From the NCBI GenBank assembly GCA_900540475.1, contig UQGG01000029.1, forward strand, positions 24,043 to 88,042: a DNA stretch of 64,000 bases, read 5' to 3'. This DNA is from an uncultured Robinsoniella sp. (GTDB taxonomy: Bacteria > Bacillota > Clostridia > Lachnospirales > Lachnospiraceae). The position numbers and the translations under genes are program-made. The notes under the pieces were generated by a model. The model was not told where the DNA came from, did no database searches, and saw only the letters and a list, made by a program, of their open reading frames with translations. This document shows positions 51,149 through 60,629 of the stretch, in pieces. The first letter of the stretch is position 1. Each line of letters begins with the position of its first letter.

Positions 51149-52201
51149 ATGGACAAGCAGCAGCAGTACAAATGGCGGAAGCATCGTAAGAATAAAAGAA
51201 TACTTACAGCCTGGTTTGTTTGTGCCGGTGTTTTATCAGCGGCAGGTGCATTTGTTTACCAGGGAACGTATGACAGCAATCCCCAGAAAAGTGCAGAGCG
51301 TTACATTAAAAATGAAAAAAATATTGATGAGTATACTTTGCAGTCCGGAGACCGCAATTTAAGTGAAGACGGGAAAATGGTACAGACGTTTACCTTTACT
51401 TATACGCCCAAAGATAGTAAAGATCCGGTAACAGGAACGGTAGATCTGGTTCGCCAGGATAATAAGAGATATGGCATGTTTGAACGCTGGGTGTGCAATG
51501 ACCATGTAGACGAGGCAAAGAAGGTGAAGGTTACGGCACCGGTGGATTCCAAAGTTATGCTGGATCAAAAAGCATTGGAGAACAGTTTGGTGAAAGAAGA
51601 TGAGAAACTGTCTGCAGGTGCAAAATCTTATGTAGTACCATATCTGGAGAAAAAGGAATACACATTGACGGTGTCAGGACTACCTTTTGAAAAATATGAG
51701 ACGAAATGGAAGCCGGAGCAGGATGAAAGTTCCGTAGATGTCAGAGAGGAATGCAAGCTTAGTGAAAATGCAAAGACACAGATGCAGGAGCTTGGCAAGC
51801 AGGCGCTGAAAGAATTCTATTCGTCAGCAGTACAGAAGCAGACGGTACAGTCACTGGGAGCCGTCTTTGATAAAGTACAGGATAAAGAAACTTTATTGAA
51901 AACGGTTAGCGGGAATCTGTTCTCAGATACTGCGCTGGTAATTGAACAGCTGGAATTTAGCGGGTTTAACAGTACCTATGGAGAGCCGTATTTTCCGGAT
52001 GCGAAAGAAGAAAATTACATTGGAATTGAAGTTAAGACAAAATATAATTGTAAATATACAGGAACCCGTATTGCGGAAGGTGAAGATGGGGACACTGAAA
52101 CAGAAGAATCCCAGTCTTATGCCAAAGAAGCAAAATTTTATTTTATTTATCAAGGTGGGAAATGTTATTTGAAATCAATGGAGTTACCTAATTTATTTTA
52201 A
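51149..52201 (+). CDS. TcaA-like membrane-anchored extracellular protein
   Basis: A 350-residue protein with a basic cytoplasmic N-terminus, one membrane helix (about 20-40) and a large extracellular part. Successive regions resemble TcaA/YvbJ proteins: an NTF2-like module (SAERYIKNEKNIDEY...TGTVDLVRQ), a beta module with VTAPVDSKVMLDQ and YTLTVSGLPFEKYE, and a second NTF2-like module near the end. TcaA proteins influence glycopeptide resistance and envelope stress; the assignment is by pattern only. No zinc ribbon is present. GGAGG precedes this ATG. Confidence 0.65.
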   Translation: MDKQQQYKWRKHRKNKRILTAWFVCAGVLSAAGAFVYQGTYDSNPQKSAERYIKNEKNIDEYTLQSGDRNLSEDGKMVQTFTFTYTPKDSKDPVTGTVDLVRQDNKRYGMFERWVCNDHVDEAKKVKVTAPVDSKVMLDQKALENSLVKEDEKLSAGAKSYVVPYLEKKEYTLTVSGLPFEKYETKWKPEQDESSVDVREECKLSENAKTQMQELGKQALKEFYSSAVQKQTVQSLGAVFDKVQDKETLLKTVSGNLFSDTALVIEQLEFSGFNSTYGEPYFPDAKEENYIGIEVKTKYNCKYTGTRIAEGEDGDTETEESQSYAKEAKFYFIYQGGKCYLKSMELPNLF

Positions 52202-52218
52202 AAGAGATACATTCATGT

Positions 52219-52299
52219 GGCTGGTATTTTAGATATTTTCAACTTCTGTTTAATAATGTCCTATGGAGAACAGAACCCGAAGATGATAAAATACCAGCC
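52219..52299 (+). repeat. 81-base nested inverted repeat before the amidase gene
   Basis: Perfect 13-bp outer arms (GGCTGGTATTTTA and complement) 55 bases apart, with an inner stem TTCTGTT/AACAGAA. No U-run follows, so it is not a standard terminator; it could be a structured leader or a small mobile palindrome. Confidence 0.7.
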
Positions 52300-52368
52300 A
52301 TTATGTAATCATTCAAAAGGCGGATTTATGTTTGGATCATGAACAGTCTCAGGAGAAAGGAACAAAAA

Positions 52369-53424
52369 ATGCATAGAAAATTAGTAAAATGTTTGGGAGC
52401 AGCAATGGCGATTGTGCTGTTAACAACCGGCTGTACGTTTTTGGACAGCAGCGGAAATACCAATAATGGAGAGGCTGTAACAGAAGCAGGTTCTGATTCT
52501 GCAGGTGGAAGCACTGGGAAGCAAAAGACGGAAAAGGATAATCAAACGAATAAAGAAACGAGTAAAGAAACGAATAAAGAAATGAATAAAGGAACCAATA
52601 AAGAAACGCATAAAGAAACGAATAAAGAAACCAATAAAGAAACAAATAATGAAACCGATAAAGAACAGAATAAAGAAACAAATAACGAACCGGGAAAGAC
52701 AGGGGAAGAGCCCGGAAATGATACAAAAACGGATCTGGGAACCGTACAAAATGAACTGGAAACATCGAACTCCCAGGAAACAAAAGCCCAGGGACCTGTT
52801 GTTGCCGTGGATGCAGGTCATCAGGGACCGGGACAGGATATGAGCCAAACAGAAGCAAACGGTCCTGGTTCTGAGGTAATGAAGGCACGCCTCGCTACCG
52901 GTACCACAGGTAGTGTATCCGGTCTGGATGAATACGAATTGAATCTGGACGTTTCTTTAAAACTTCAGACAGAGCTGGAAAAACGAGGTTATCAGGTGGT
53001 GATGACAAGGACAACCCATGAAGTTGATCTTGGGAATATTGACAGAGCAACCATCGCCAATGAAGCGGGGGCAGATATTCTGGTACGCATACATGCAAAT
53101 GGTTCAGAAGACAGCAGTGTTGCCGGTGCACTAACTATGGCGCCCACACAGTCGAATCCTTACGTTGGAAGCATTTTAGAGGAATGTATGCGTTTGTCAC
53201 AATGCCTGATTGACCGCTATTGTGAAGCCACAGGGCTGATTAACCGGGGAATTCTGGCAGAAGATGAGATGACAGGCATCAATTGGAGCCAGATACCGGT
53301 GACGATACTGGAAATGGGATTTATGACAAATCCGGGAGATGATGCATATATGGCGGATTCTGGGAACCAGGATGTGATGGTACAGGGAATTGCTAATGGT
53401 ATCGACGACTATTTTGGAAGATAG
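52369..53424 (+). CDS. Lipoprotein N-acetylmuramoyl-L-alanine amidase (Amidase_3)
   Basis: A 351-residue lipoprotein: signal ending in the lipobox LLTTGC, a long linker with about ten NKET-type units (residues ~55-105), then a zinc amidase that cuts the bond between muramic acid and the stem peptide. Zinc site and catalytic residues: VAVDAGH, the Glu in GLDEYELNL, IHANG, and Glu in ILEMGFMTNP. AAAGGA precedes this ATG; a Met ten codons upstream has none. With the kinase and surface proteins it forms a cell-wall cluster; the CPBP gene follows 14 bases later. Confidence 0.9.
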   Translation: MHRKLVKCLGAAMAIVLLTTGCTFLDSSGNTNNGEAVTEAGSDSAGGSTGKQKTEKDNQTNKETSKETNKEMNKGTNKETHKETNKETNKETNNETDKEQNKETNNEPGKTGEEPGNDTKTDLGTVQNELETSNSQETKAQGPVVAVDAGHQGPGQDMSQTEANGPGSEVMKARLATGTTGSVSGLDEYELNLDVSLKLQTELEKRGYQVVMTRTTHEVDLGNIDRATIANEAGADILVRIHANGSEDSSVAGALTMAPTQSNPYVGSILEECMRLSQCLIDRYCEATGLINRGILAEDEMTGINWSQIPVTILEMGFMTNPGDDAYMADSGNQDVMVQGIANGIDDYFGR

Positions 53425-53438
53425 GGGCGCGTTCATTT

Positions 53439-54071
53439 ATGATATTTGATAATGTTGCAGGAGTACTGGTTCCGATATTGATTCATTTTCTGGCATCGGC
53501 AGGAGTGGTAACGGTGTTTGGCAGCAGATTTGATTCTGCATTGCTGACAACGCTGTCGGCGCTGATTGTGCTTCCGGTAGTATGTTTTCTATACTGGAAG
53601 GACGGGCAGCTTTATGGGCGGAAAAAGGACCGCCCGGACGCCATGCCGGCATGGACCTATCTGCTGATTATTGTGATGGCGGTCATCAGCAATCAGGTGC
53701 TGTCTTATCTGATTAATCTTATAGAGGTTGACAGAATATTCTCTAATGCAGCTCAGGAAGCTCTGTTTGGAAGCGGGCTTTGGATACAGATTATAGGTGT
53801 GGGAATTCTGGTGCCGATAATGGAAGAGTATCTGTTTCGAGGGCTGGTGTACCAGCGGATAAAACGGTTTGTCAGATCGAAGAAAACGGCAGTATTTCTG
53901 GGGGCTTTTATATTTGCAATTTATCATGGTAACATGATTCAGTTTTTATTTGCATTGCCAATGGCACTTCTGCTGATCTGGGTTTATGAAAAATGGGGAA
54001 CCATTAAGGCGCCAATTGTATTTCATATCGCAGTTAATTTATCTTCTGTTCTATTCAGTGCGTTTATTTAA
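53439..54071 (+). CDS. CPBP family intramembrane metalloprotease (CAAX protease-like)
   Basis: A 210-residue membrane protein with about six helices and the CPBP/Abi motifs: EEYLFRG (the paired Glu and Arg), FAIYHGN (His) and the later FHIAVN (His). Such proteases process membrane peptides or, in some cases, give bacteriocin self-immunity; the target is unknown. The ribosome site is weak. It closes the cluster and is followed by a terminator. Confidence 0.85.
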   Translation: MIFDNVAGVLVPILIHFLASAGVVTVFGSRFDSALLTTLSALIVLPVVCFLYWKDGQLYGRKKDRPDAMPAWTYLLIIVMAVISNQVLSYLINLIEVDRIFSNAAQEALFGSGLWIQIIGVGILVPIMEEYLFRGLVYQRIKRFVRSKKTAVFLGAFIFAIYHGNMIQFLFALPMALLLIWVYEKWGTIKAPIVFHIAVNLSSVLFSAFI

Positions 54072-54081
54072 CGGAAGGATG

Positions 54082-54139
54082 AGGATGATTTTGGAGTTGT
54101 CAGACGCGTTCTGGTATCCAAAATCGTCCTTTAATTTTG
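54082..54139 (+). terminator. Intrinsic terminator after the CPBP gene
   Basis: GGATGATTTTGGA pairs with TCCAAAATCGTCC (one G-U) across a 21-base loop, followed by TTTAATTTT. The rest of 54140-54402 is AT-rich leader with the gltB promoter. Confidence 0.75.
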
Positions 54140-54259
54140 TACACAATTAAAAAAATAATGTTTTGAAAGGAATATGAAGTAAAATTTATAAAAAAAATAT
54201 TTGGAAAAATGATTGATAATAGCTTGTCTAATGTTTTTACAGTGGCGGCAGAAATAAAG

Positions 54260-54288
54260 TTACAATTACAATAATCAGATAATATAAT
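54260..54288 (+). promoter_or_regulatory. Promoter of gltBD
   Basis: TTACAA, 17 bases, TATAAT, about 115 bases before gltB. No clear GltC-type T-N11-A palindrome is recognised. Confidence 0.6.
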
Positions 54289-54402
54289 AGATAATAATAA
54301 ATAGACGAATAATCTGACAATAACTTAAAAATTAATGGTTTACAGATGAAAAAAATAGGTGTATATTATGTTCAGAGAAAAACGAGAGAAAGGAACGAAA
54401 AT

Positions 54403-57400
54403 ATGACGAGACAAAATCGAATATTGCGATCGGGGGGAAGCGGGCTGTACAGACAGACGTTTGAACACGATAACTGCGGCATAGGCGCCGTTGTGAATAT
54501 CAAAGGTGTGAAAACCCATGAGACCGTAAAGAATGCTTTAAAGATTGTAGAAAATTTAGAACATAGAGCTGGCAAAGATGCCGAAGGAAAAACAGGTGAC
54601 GGTGTAGGAATCCTATTACAGATTTCTCACAGATTCTTTTCGAAGACCTGCAAATCCCTCGGCATCTTTTTAGGTTCTGAAAGAGAATATGGGATTGGCA
54701 TGTTTTTCTTTCCACAAGATGAATTAAAGAGAAACCAGGCGAAGAAGATGTTTGAGATCATTGTGGAAAAAGAGGGACTGGAACTTCTGGGGTGGAGAGA
54801 GGTGCCTACGGTTCCCGAGGTATTGGGACACAAAGCACTGGAATGTATGCCCTGCATTATGCAGGCATTTATCAAAAAGCCAAATGATGTGGAAAAGGGA
54901 CTGGATTTTGACAGAAGGCTTTATGTAGCCCGCCGGGTTTTTGAACAGAGTAATGATAATACCTATGTGGTATCCCTTTCCAGCAGAACCATTGTATATA
55001 AAGGGATGTTTCTGGTTGGGCAGCTTCGTACGTTCTTTGCGGATCTGCAGAGCCCGGACTATGAATCTGCTATTGCAACCGTGCATTCCAGATTCAGCAC
55101 CAACACCAATCCCAGCTGGCAGCGGGCACATCCAAACCGCTTGATAGTGCACAATGGTGAAATCAATACCATCAGAGGCAATGCGGATAAAATGCTGGCG
55201 CGGGAAGAGACAATGGTTTCCCCACATTTACAGGATGAATTACATAAGGTTCTTCCTGTTGTAAATACCCAGGGATCCGATTCTGCAATGCTGGATAATA
55301 CGCTGGAGTTCCTGGTAATGAGCGGAATGGATCTGCCGCTGGCTGTTATGATTATGATCCCGGAGCCATGGGATAATAACCGGAATATGACCCAGTCAAA
55401 GAAGGATTTCTATCAGTACTATGCGACGATGATGGAACCCTGGGACGGACCGGCATCGATTCTATTCAGCGACGGGGATATTATGGGGGCAGTGCTGGAC
55501 CGCAATGGACTTCGGCCTTCCAGGTACTATATTACAGATGATGGATACATGATTTTATCTTCTGAGGTTGGGGTCCTGGATATAGACCCGGCGAAAATTG
55601 TCTTAAAAGAAAGGCTTCATCCCGGTAAAATACTGCTGGTAGATACCGTTAAGGGAGAAGTGGTGGATGATGATACCTTAAAAGAGCGCTATGCGAAAAG
55701 CCAGCCTTACGGGGAGTGGATAGACAGTTATCTGGTACAGCTGCGGGATCTTAAGATTCCAAATACAAGGGCACATGAGTACCAGCCGGAAGAATTGGCA
55801 AGACTGCAGAAAGCATTTGGCTATACCTATGAGGAGTACCGCACCTCCATCCGTAATATGGCGTTAAATGGCGCGGAAGGAATCGGAGCCATGGGTGTGG
55901 ATACGCCGATTGCAGTGTTATCAGAAGAACACCAGCCGTTGTTTAATTATTTTAAACAGCTTTTTGCCCAGGTTACCAATCCACCCATTGATGCCATTCG
56001 TGAGGAAGTCGTAACGTCCACAACTGTTTATGTGGGAAAGGATGGAAACCTGTTAAAAGAACAGGCTGCAAACTGCCAGGTGCTCAAAGTGCAAAATCCC
56101 ATTTTAACCAATACGGATATGATGAAGATCAAAAGCATGAAGGTAGACGGCTTTCAGGCTGCGGAAGTTCCTATCACATATTATAAAAGCACCAGTATTG
56201 TCAGGGCGATTGAACGTCTGTTTGTAGAAGTGGATAAGGCGCACCGGGACGGTGCCAACATTCTGGTTCTGACAGACCGTGGTGTGGATGAAAATCACGT
56301 GCCCATCCCTTCCCTGCTTGCAGTATCCGCAGTGCACCAGCATTTGGTGAAGACGAAAAAAAGGACTTCACTGGCGATTGTTCTGGAATCGGGTGAGCCA
56401 AGAGAAGTACATCACTTTGCCACACTTTTGGGGTATGGGGCCTGTGCAGTTAATCCATACCTGGCATTGGAGACAATCCGCCAGCTGATTGACAGCGAGA
56501 TGCTTGACAAAGATTATTATGCGGCGGTAGATGATTACAACAATGCCGTTTTGCATGGTATTGTAAAAATTGCTTCTAAAATGGGAATTTCAACAATTCA
56601 ATCCTATCAGGGATCACAGATTTTTGAAGCAGTAGGTATTGACCCGGATGTTGTGGAGAAATATTTTACCAATACGGTGAGCAGAATCGGCGGTATTAAT
56701 CTGGAGGATATAGCCGGTGATATGGACGCACTGCACTCTGCGGCATTTGATCCCCTGGGCCTTGGCGTAGATCTGACTCTGGACAGTATTGGAAGACATA
56801 AAATGAGAAGCCAGGGAGAAGAGCACCGTTATAATCCCAAGACTATACATCTGCTTCAGGAATCTACAAAACAGGGCAGTTACGAATTATTTAAACAGTA
56901 TACACAGATGGTGGATAAGGAAGAATCGGGATATTTGAGAAGTCTTTTAGATTTCCGCTATCCGGAAAAAGGCGTACCAATAGAAGAAGTGGAAAGTGTG
57001 GATTCCATTGTTCAGAGATTTAAGACCGGAGCGATGTCCTACGGATCCATATCCCAGGAAGCACATGAGACGCTGGCTGTTGCCATGAACCGTCTCCATG
57101 GAAAATCCAACAGCGGTGAAGGCGGAGAAAGTGATGAACGTTTGAAAACGGGGAAAGACGGTATAAACCGCTGTTCCGCTATCAAGCAGGTTGCCAGCGG
57201 ACGCTTTGGAGTCACCAGCAAATACCTGGTAAGTGCAAAAGAAATCCAGATTAAGATGGCACAGGGTGCAAAACCAGGAGAAGGTGGTCATCTGCCCGGG
57301 CAGAAGGTCTATCCCTGGGTTGCTAAGACCAGACATTCCACACCGGGTGTCAGCCTGATTTCACCGCCGCCCCATCATGATATCTATTCTATTGAAGATC

Positions 57401-58956
57401 TGGCACAGCTGATCTATGATTGCAAAAATGCCAACAAGGAAGCCAGGATTTCTGTAAAGCTGGTGGCGGAAGCCGGGGTAGGTACCGTTGCTGCAGGTGT
57501 GGCAAAAGCAGGTGCCCAGGTAATACTCATCTCCGGATATGATGGAGGAACCGGTGCAGCACCGAGAAGTTCTATTCTGGGTGCCGGGCTGCCCTGGGAG
57601 CTGGGGCTTGCAGAGACCCATCAGACATTGATTATGAACGGTCTGCGCAATAAAGTAGTGATTGAAACAGACGGTAAACTGATGAGCGGAAGGGATGTGG
57701 CAATTGCCGCATTATTAGGTGCAGAAGAATATGGATTTGCAACCGCCCCTCTGGTCACTATGGGATGCGTTATGATGCGGGTATGCAACCTGGATACCTG
57801 TCCGGTAGGAGTGGCAACCCAGAATCCGGAACTTCGCAAGCGGTTTCGCGGAAAACCGGAATATGTCATGAATTTTATGAAATTTATCGCAGAAGAGCTG
57901 CGTGAATATATGGCAAAACTGGGTGTCTGTACTATTGATGATCTGGTTGGAAGGTCGGATTTATTAAAACGAAAAGCTGATATTGCTAATAAAAAAGCTT
58001 CCAGAGTAGACTTAAGCGCAATTATCAATAACCCATTTGCAAAAGAAGGGATGAAAGTGACTTTTGATCCGGCACAGGTTTATAATTTTGAACTTGAGAA
58101 AACAGCGGATGAGAAAATTTTGGTGAAGAAATTAAAAGGGGCATTGTCCAATCGGCAGAAAAGAAGCATCGAAGTAGATGTTATGAATACGGACCGCTCT
58201 TTTGGAACGATATTTGGTTCTGAAATCACGAAAATGTATCCGGACGGACTGGAGGAGGACACTTACACCGTGAAATGTAACGGTGCCGGGGGACAGAGCT
58301 TCGGAGCTTTCATTCCAAAGGGACTTACCCTGGAACTGGTAGGAGACAGCAACGATTATTTTGGCAAAGGACTGTCCGGCGGAAAGCTGATTGTTTATCC
58401 TCCCAAATCTGCAAAATACAAACAAGATGAAAATATTATTATCGGAAATGTTGCCCTCTATGGAGCAACCAGTGGAAAGGCATATATGAATGGCGTGGCA
58501 GGAGAACGTTTCTGCGTTCGTAACTCCGGTGCCAATGCGGTAGTGGAGGGCGTGGGCGACCATGGCTGTGAATACATGACAGGAGGACGGGTTGTAATCC
58601 TTGGAAGTACCGGTAAGAACTTTGCGGCAGGCATGAGCGGCGGAATCGCTTATGTACTGGATGAGAACAGTGACCTCTACCGGAAGCTGAACAAAGAGAT
58701 GGTATCTATTGATAAGATTACATTCAAATATGATGTCCTTGAACTGAAAGAAATGATCAAAGAACATGCAGCTTACACCAATTCGGAAAAAGGAAAGAAA
58801 ATTTTGGAACATTTTGAAGAATATCTCCCCAAATTTAAAAAGATTATTCCAAAAGATTATAACCGGATGCTGATGAAAATTGTCCAGATGGAAGAAAAAG
58901 GGCTGAGCAGCGAACAGGCACAGATTGAAGCATTTTATGCGAATACGAGAGGATAA
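54403..58956 (+). CDS. gltB: Glutamate synthase large subunit
   Basis: GltB makes two glutamates from glutamine and 2-oxoglutarate. The 1517-residue protein has the class II glutaminase with its Cys in HDNCGIGAVV (exposed after removal of a ~20-residue propeptide), the central and FMN domains (GAMSYGSISQEAH; SGYDGGTGAAP), the 3Fe-4S cysteines (CVMMRVCNLDTCPVG) and the C-terminal beta-helix GXGXG domain. AAAGGA precedes this ATG; Met 19 codons upstream is less likely. gltD follows after 45 bases. Confidence 0.96.
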   Translation: MTRQNRILRSGGSGLYRQTFEHDNCGIGAVVNIKGVKTHETVKNALKIVENLEHRAGKDAEGKTGDGVGILLQISHRFFSKTCKSLGIFLGSEREYGIGMFFFPQDELKRNQAKKMFEIIVEKEGLELLGWREVPTVPEVLGHKALECMPCIMQAFIKKPNDVEKGLDFDRRLYVARRVFEQSNDNTYVVSLSSRTIVYKGMFLVGQLRTFFADLQSPDYESAIATVHSRFSTNTNPSWQRAHPNRLIVHNGEINTIRGNADKMLAREETMVSPHLQDELHKVLPVVNTQGSDSAMLDNTLEFLVMSGMDLPLAVMIMIPEPWDNNRNMTQSKKDFYQYYATMMEPWDGPASILFSDGDIMGAVLDRNGLRPSRYYITDDGYMILSSEVGVLDIDPAKIVLKERLHPGKILLVDTVKGEVVDDDTLKERYAKSQPYGEWIDSYLVQLRDLKIPNTRAHEYQPEELARLQKAFGYTYEEYRTSIRNMALNGAEGIGAMGVDTPIAVLSEEHQPLFNYFKQLFAQVTNPPIDAIREEVVTSTTVYVGKDGNLLKEQAANCQVLKVQNPILTNTDMMKIKSMKVDGFQAAEVPITYYKSTSIVRAIERLFVEVDKAHRDGANILVLTDRGVDENHVPIPSLLAVSAVHQHLVKTKKRTSLAIVLESGEPREVHHFATLLGYGACAVNPYLALETIRQLIDSEMLDKDYYAAVDDYNNAVLHGIVKIASKMGISTIQSYQGSQIFEAVGIDPDVVEKYFTNTVSRIGGINLEDIAGDMDALHSAAFDPLGLGVDLTLDSIGRHKMRSQGEEHRYNPKTIHLLQESTKQGSYELFKQYTQMVDKEESGYLRSLLDFRYPEKGVPIEEVESVDSIVQRFKTGAMSYGSISQEAHETLAVAMNRLHGKSNSGEGGESDERLKTGKDGINRCSAIKQVASGRFGVTSKYLVSAKEIQIKMAQGAKPGEGGHLPGQKVYPWVAKTRHSTPGVSLISPPPHHDIYSIEDLAQLIYDCKNANKEARISVKLVAEAGVGTVAAGVAKAGAQVILISGYDGGTGAAPRSSILGAGLPWELGLAETHQTLIMNGLRNKVVIETDGKLMSGRDVAIAALLGAEEYGFATAPLVTMGCVMMRVCNLDTCPVGVATQNPELRKRFRGKPEYVMNFMKFIAEELREYMAKLGVCTIDDLVGRSDLLKRKADIANKKASRVDLSAIINNPFAKEGMKVTFDPAQVYNFELEKTADEKILVKKLKGALSNRQKRSIEVDVMNTDRSFGTIFGSEITKMYPDGLEEDTYTVKCNGAGGQSFGAFIPKGLTLELVGDSNDYFGKGLSGGKLIVYPPKSAKYKQDENIIIGNVALYGATSGKAYMNGVAGERFCVRNSGANAVVEGVGDHGCEYMTGGRVVILGSTGKNFAAGMSGGIAYVLDENSDLYRKLNKEMVSIDKITFKYDVLELKEMIKEHAAYTNSEKGKKILEHFEEYLPKFKKIIPKDYNRMLMKIVQMEEKGLSSEQAQIEAFYANTRG

Positions 58957-59001
58957 TGGCCACCGGCGGATAAATGCCGGTTGGAGATGGGAGGAAATTA
59001 A

Positions 59002-60486
59002 ATGGGAAAACCAACAGGATTTTTAGATTTTAACAGAGAGACCAGCGTGACAGTACGTCCAAAAGTCCGAATTAAGAATTTCAGCGAGTTCCACGTTCCC
59101 TTATCCAGGGAAAAGCAGCGGCTTCAGGGAGCAAGATGTATGGCATGCGGTGTGCCGTTCTGCCAGTCCGGCATGATGATCGGAGGAATGGCATCGGGCT
59201 GTCCGCTGCAGAACCTGATTCCGGAATGGAACGATCTGGTGTATAACGGAAGCTGGGAGCAGGCATATCACAGACTGGCGAAAACCAATTGTTTCCCGGA
59301 GTTTACCGCCAGGGTATGTCCGGCACTGTGTGAAGCAGCATGTACCTGCAACTTAAATGGAGAACCGGTAGCCACGAAAGAAAATGAATGGGCAATCATT
59401 GAAAATGCATTTGAGATGGGATTGGTGGTTCCTGGTCCACCCAAAGTCAGAACGGGAAAAAAAGTGGCAGTCGTGGGAAGCGGACCAGCCGGACTTGCTG
59501 CAGCTGTGCAGCTTAACAAAAGAGGCCATAAGGTGACGGTCTTTGAAAGAAATGACCGGATTGGAGGACTTCTTCGATATGGCATACCCAATATGAAGCT
59601 GGATAAGTCCATAATAGACAGAAGAATTGCGATTATGGAAGCAGAGGGAATCGCATTTATTACCAATACCAATATTGGTGAAGATATTAAGGCAAATGGT
59701 TTGCTAAAAGATTTTGACCGTGTAATTCTGGCTTGTGGTGCATCCAATCCCAGGGATATCAGTGTTCCGGGCAGGGAGTTAAAGGGAATCTATTTTGCGG
59801 TAGATTTCCTGAAAGCTGCCACAAAGAGCCTGCTGGATTCCAATTTTGCTGATCAGAACTTTATTTCTGCCAAAGGAAAGAAAGTCATGGTAATCGGTGG
59901 GGGGGATACCGGTAACGACTGTGTTGGCACTGCAATACGTCTGGGTGCGGCATCCGTAATCCAGCTTGAAATGATGCCAAAGGCACCGGATACACGTACA
60001 GCTGATAATCCGTGGCCCGAATGGCCCAAAATATGTAAAACAGATTATGGCCAGGAAGAAGCAATTGAGGTCTTTGGACACGATCCCCGCGTATACCAGA
60101 CAACCGTCTCAGAATTTATTGCAAATAAAAAGGGCGAGGTCAGCCAGGCTAAAATTGTGAAGCTGGAAAGTAAAAAGGATGAAAAAACAGGGCGCATGAT
60201 GATGGTTCCCATCACGGAAAACCAGGAGACAGTCAATGTGGATCTGGTCTTGATCGCGGCAGGTTTCTTAGGGGCACAGAAATATGTTACGGATGCATTT
60301 AAAGTAGAATTGGACACAAGAACCAATGTGGCAACCGGGTTCTTGCAGTATCAGACCTCTGTAAAGCGTGTATTTACGGCGGGGGATATGCACAGAGGAC
60401 AGTCGCTGGTAGTCTGGGCGATCCGGGAGGGCAGAGAAGCGGCAAGAGCTGTGGATGAATCTTTGATGGGGTATACGAATTTGTGA
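59002..60486 (+). CDS. gltD: Glutamate synthase small subunit (NADPH)
   Basis: The 494-residue flavoprotein passes electrons from NAD(P)H to GltB. The N-terminal part has two 4Fe-4S cysteine groups (CMACGVPFCQSG...GCPLQN and CPALCEAACTCNL), then the FAD loop VVGSGPAGLAAA, the GGLLRYGIP motif and the NAD(P)H loop VIGGGDTGNDC, ending with the TAGDMHRGQSLVVWAI FAD segment. GGGAGG precedes the ATG. Cotranscribed with gltB. Confidence 0.96.
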   Translation: MGKPTGFLDFNRETSVTVRPKVRIKNFSEFHVPLSREKQRLQGARCMACGVPFCQSGMMIGGMASGCPLQNLIPEWNDLVYNGSWEQAYHRLAKTNCFPEFTARVCPALCEAACTCNLNGEPVATKENEWAIIENAFEMGLVVPGPPKVRTGKKVAVVGSGPAGLAAAVQLNKRGHKVTVFERNDRIGGLLRYGIPNMKLDKSIIDRRIAIMEAEGIAFITNTNIGEDIKANGLLKDFDRVILACGASNPRDISVPGRELKGIYFAVDFLKAATKSLLDSNFADQNFISAKGKKVMVIGGGDTGNDCVGTAIRLGAASVIQLEMMPKAPDTRTADNPWPEWPKICKTDYGQEEAIEVFGHDPRVYQTTVSEFIANKKGEVSQAKIVKLESKKDEKTGRMMMVPITENQETVNVDLVLIAAGFLGAQKYVTDAFKVELDTRTNVATGFLQYQTSVKRVFTAGDMHRGQSLVVWAIREGREAARAVDESLMGYTNL

Positions 60487-60567
60487 TTTGATAGGATTTA
60501 TTTTGAATATAATCAGTTATGATATGGCGGAGTTATGGATGGACACGATCGTTACCATAGAAACCAT

Positions 60568-60596
60568 TTGTGATTGTTCAATATCTGGGGTATAAT
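60568..60596 (+). promoter_or_regulatory. Promoter of the AAA-ATPase-like gene
   Basis: TTGTGA, 17 bases, TATAAT, 34 bases before the start codon. It gives the gene transcription separate from gltBD. Confidence 0.75.
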
Positions 60597-60629
60597 AAGT
60601 GAAATAGGATGTTTAGGGAGGTAAAATTC

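Noticed and set aside
52550..52685. AATAAAGAAAC repeats as a possible regulatory iteron array.
   Set aside because: They are in-frame codons for the NKET linker of the lipoprotein amidase.
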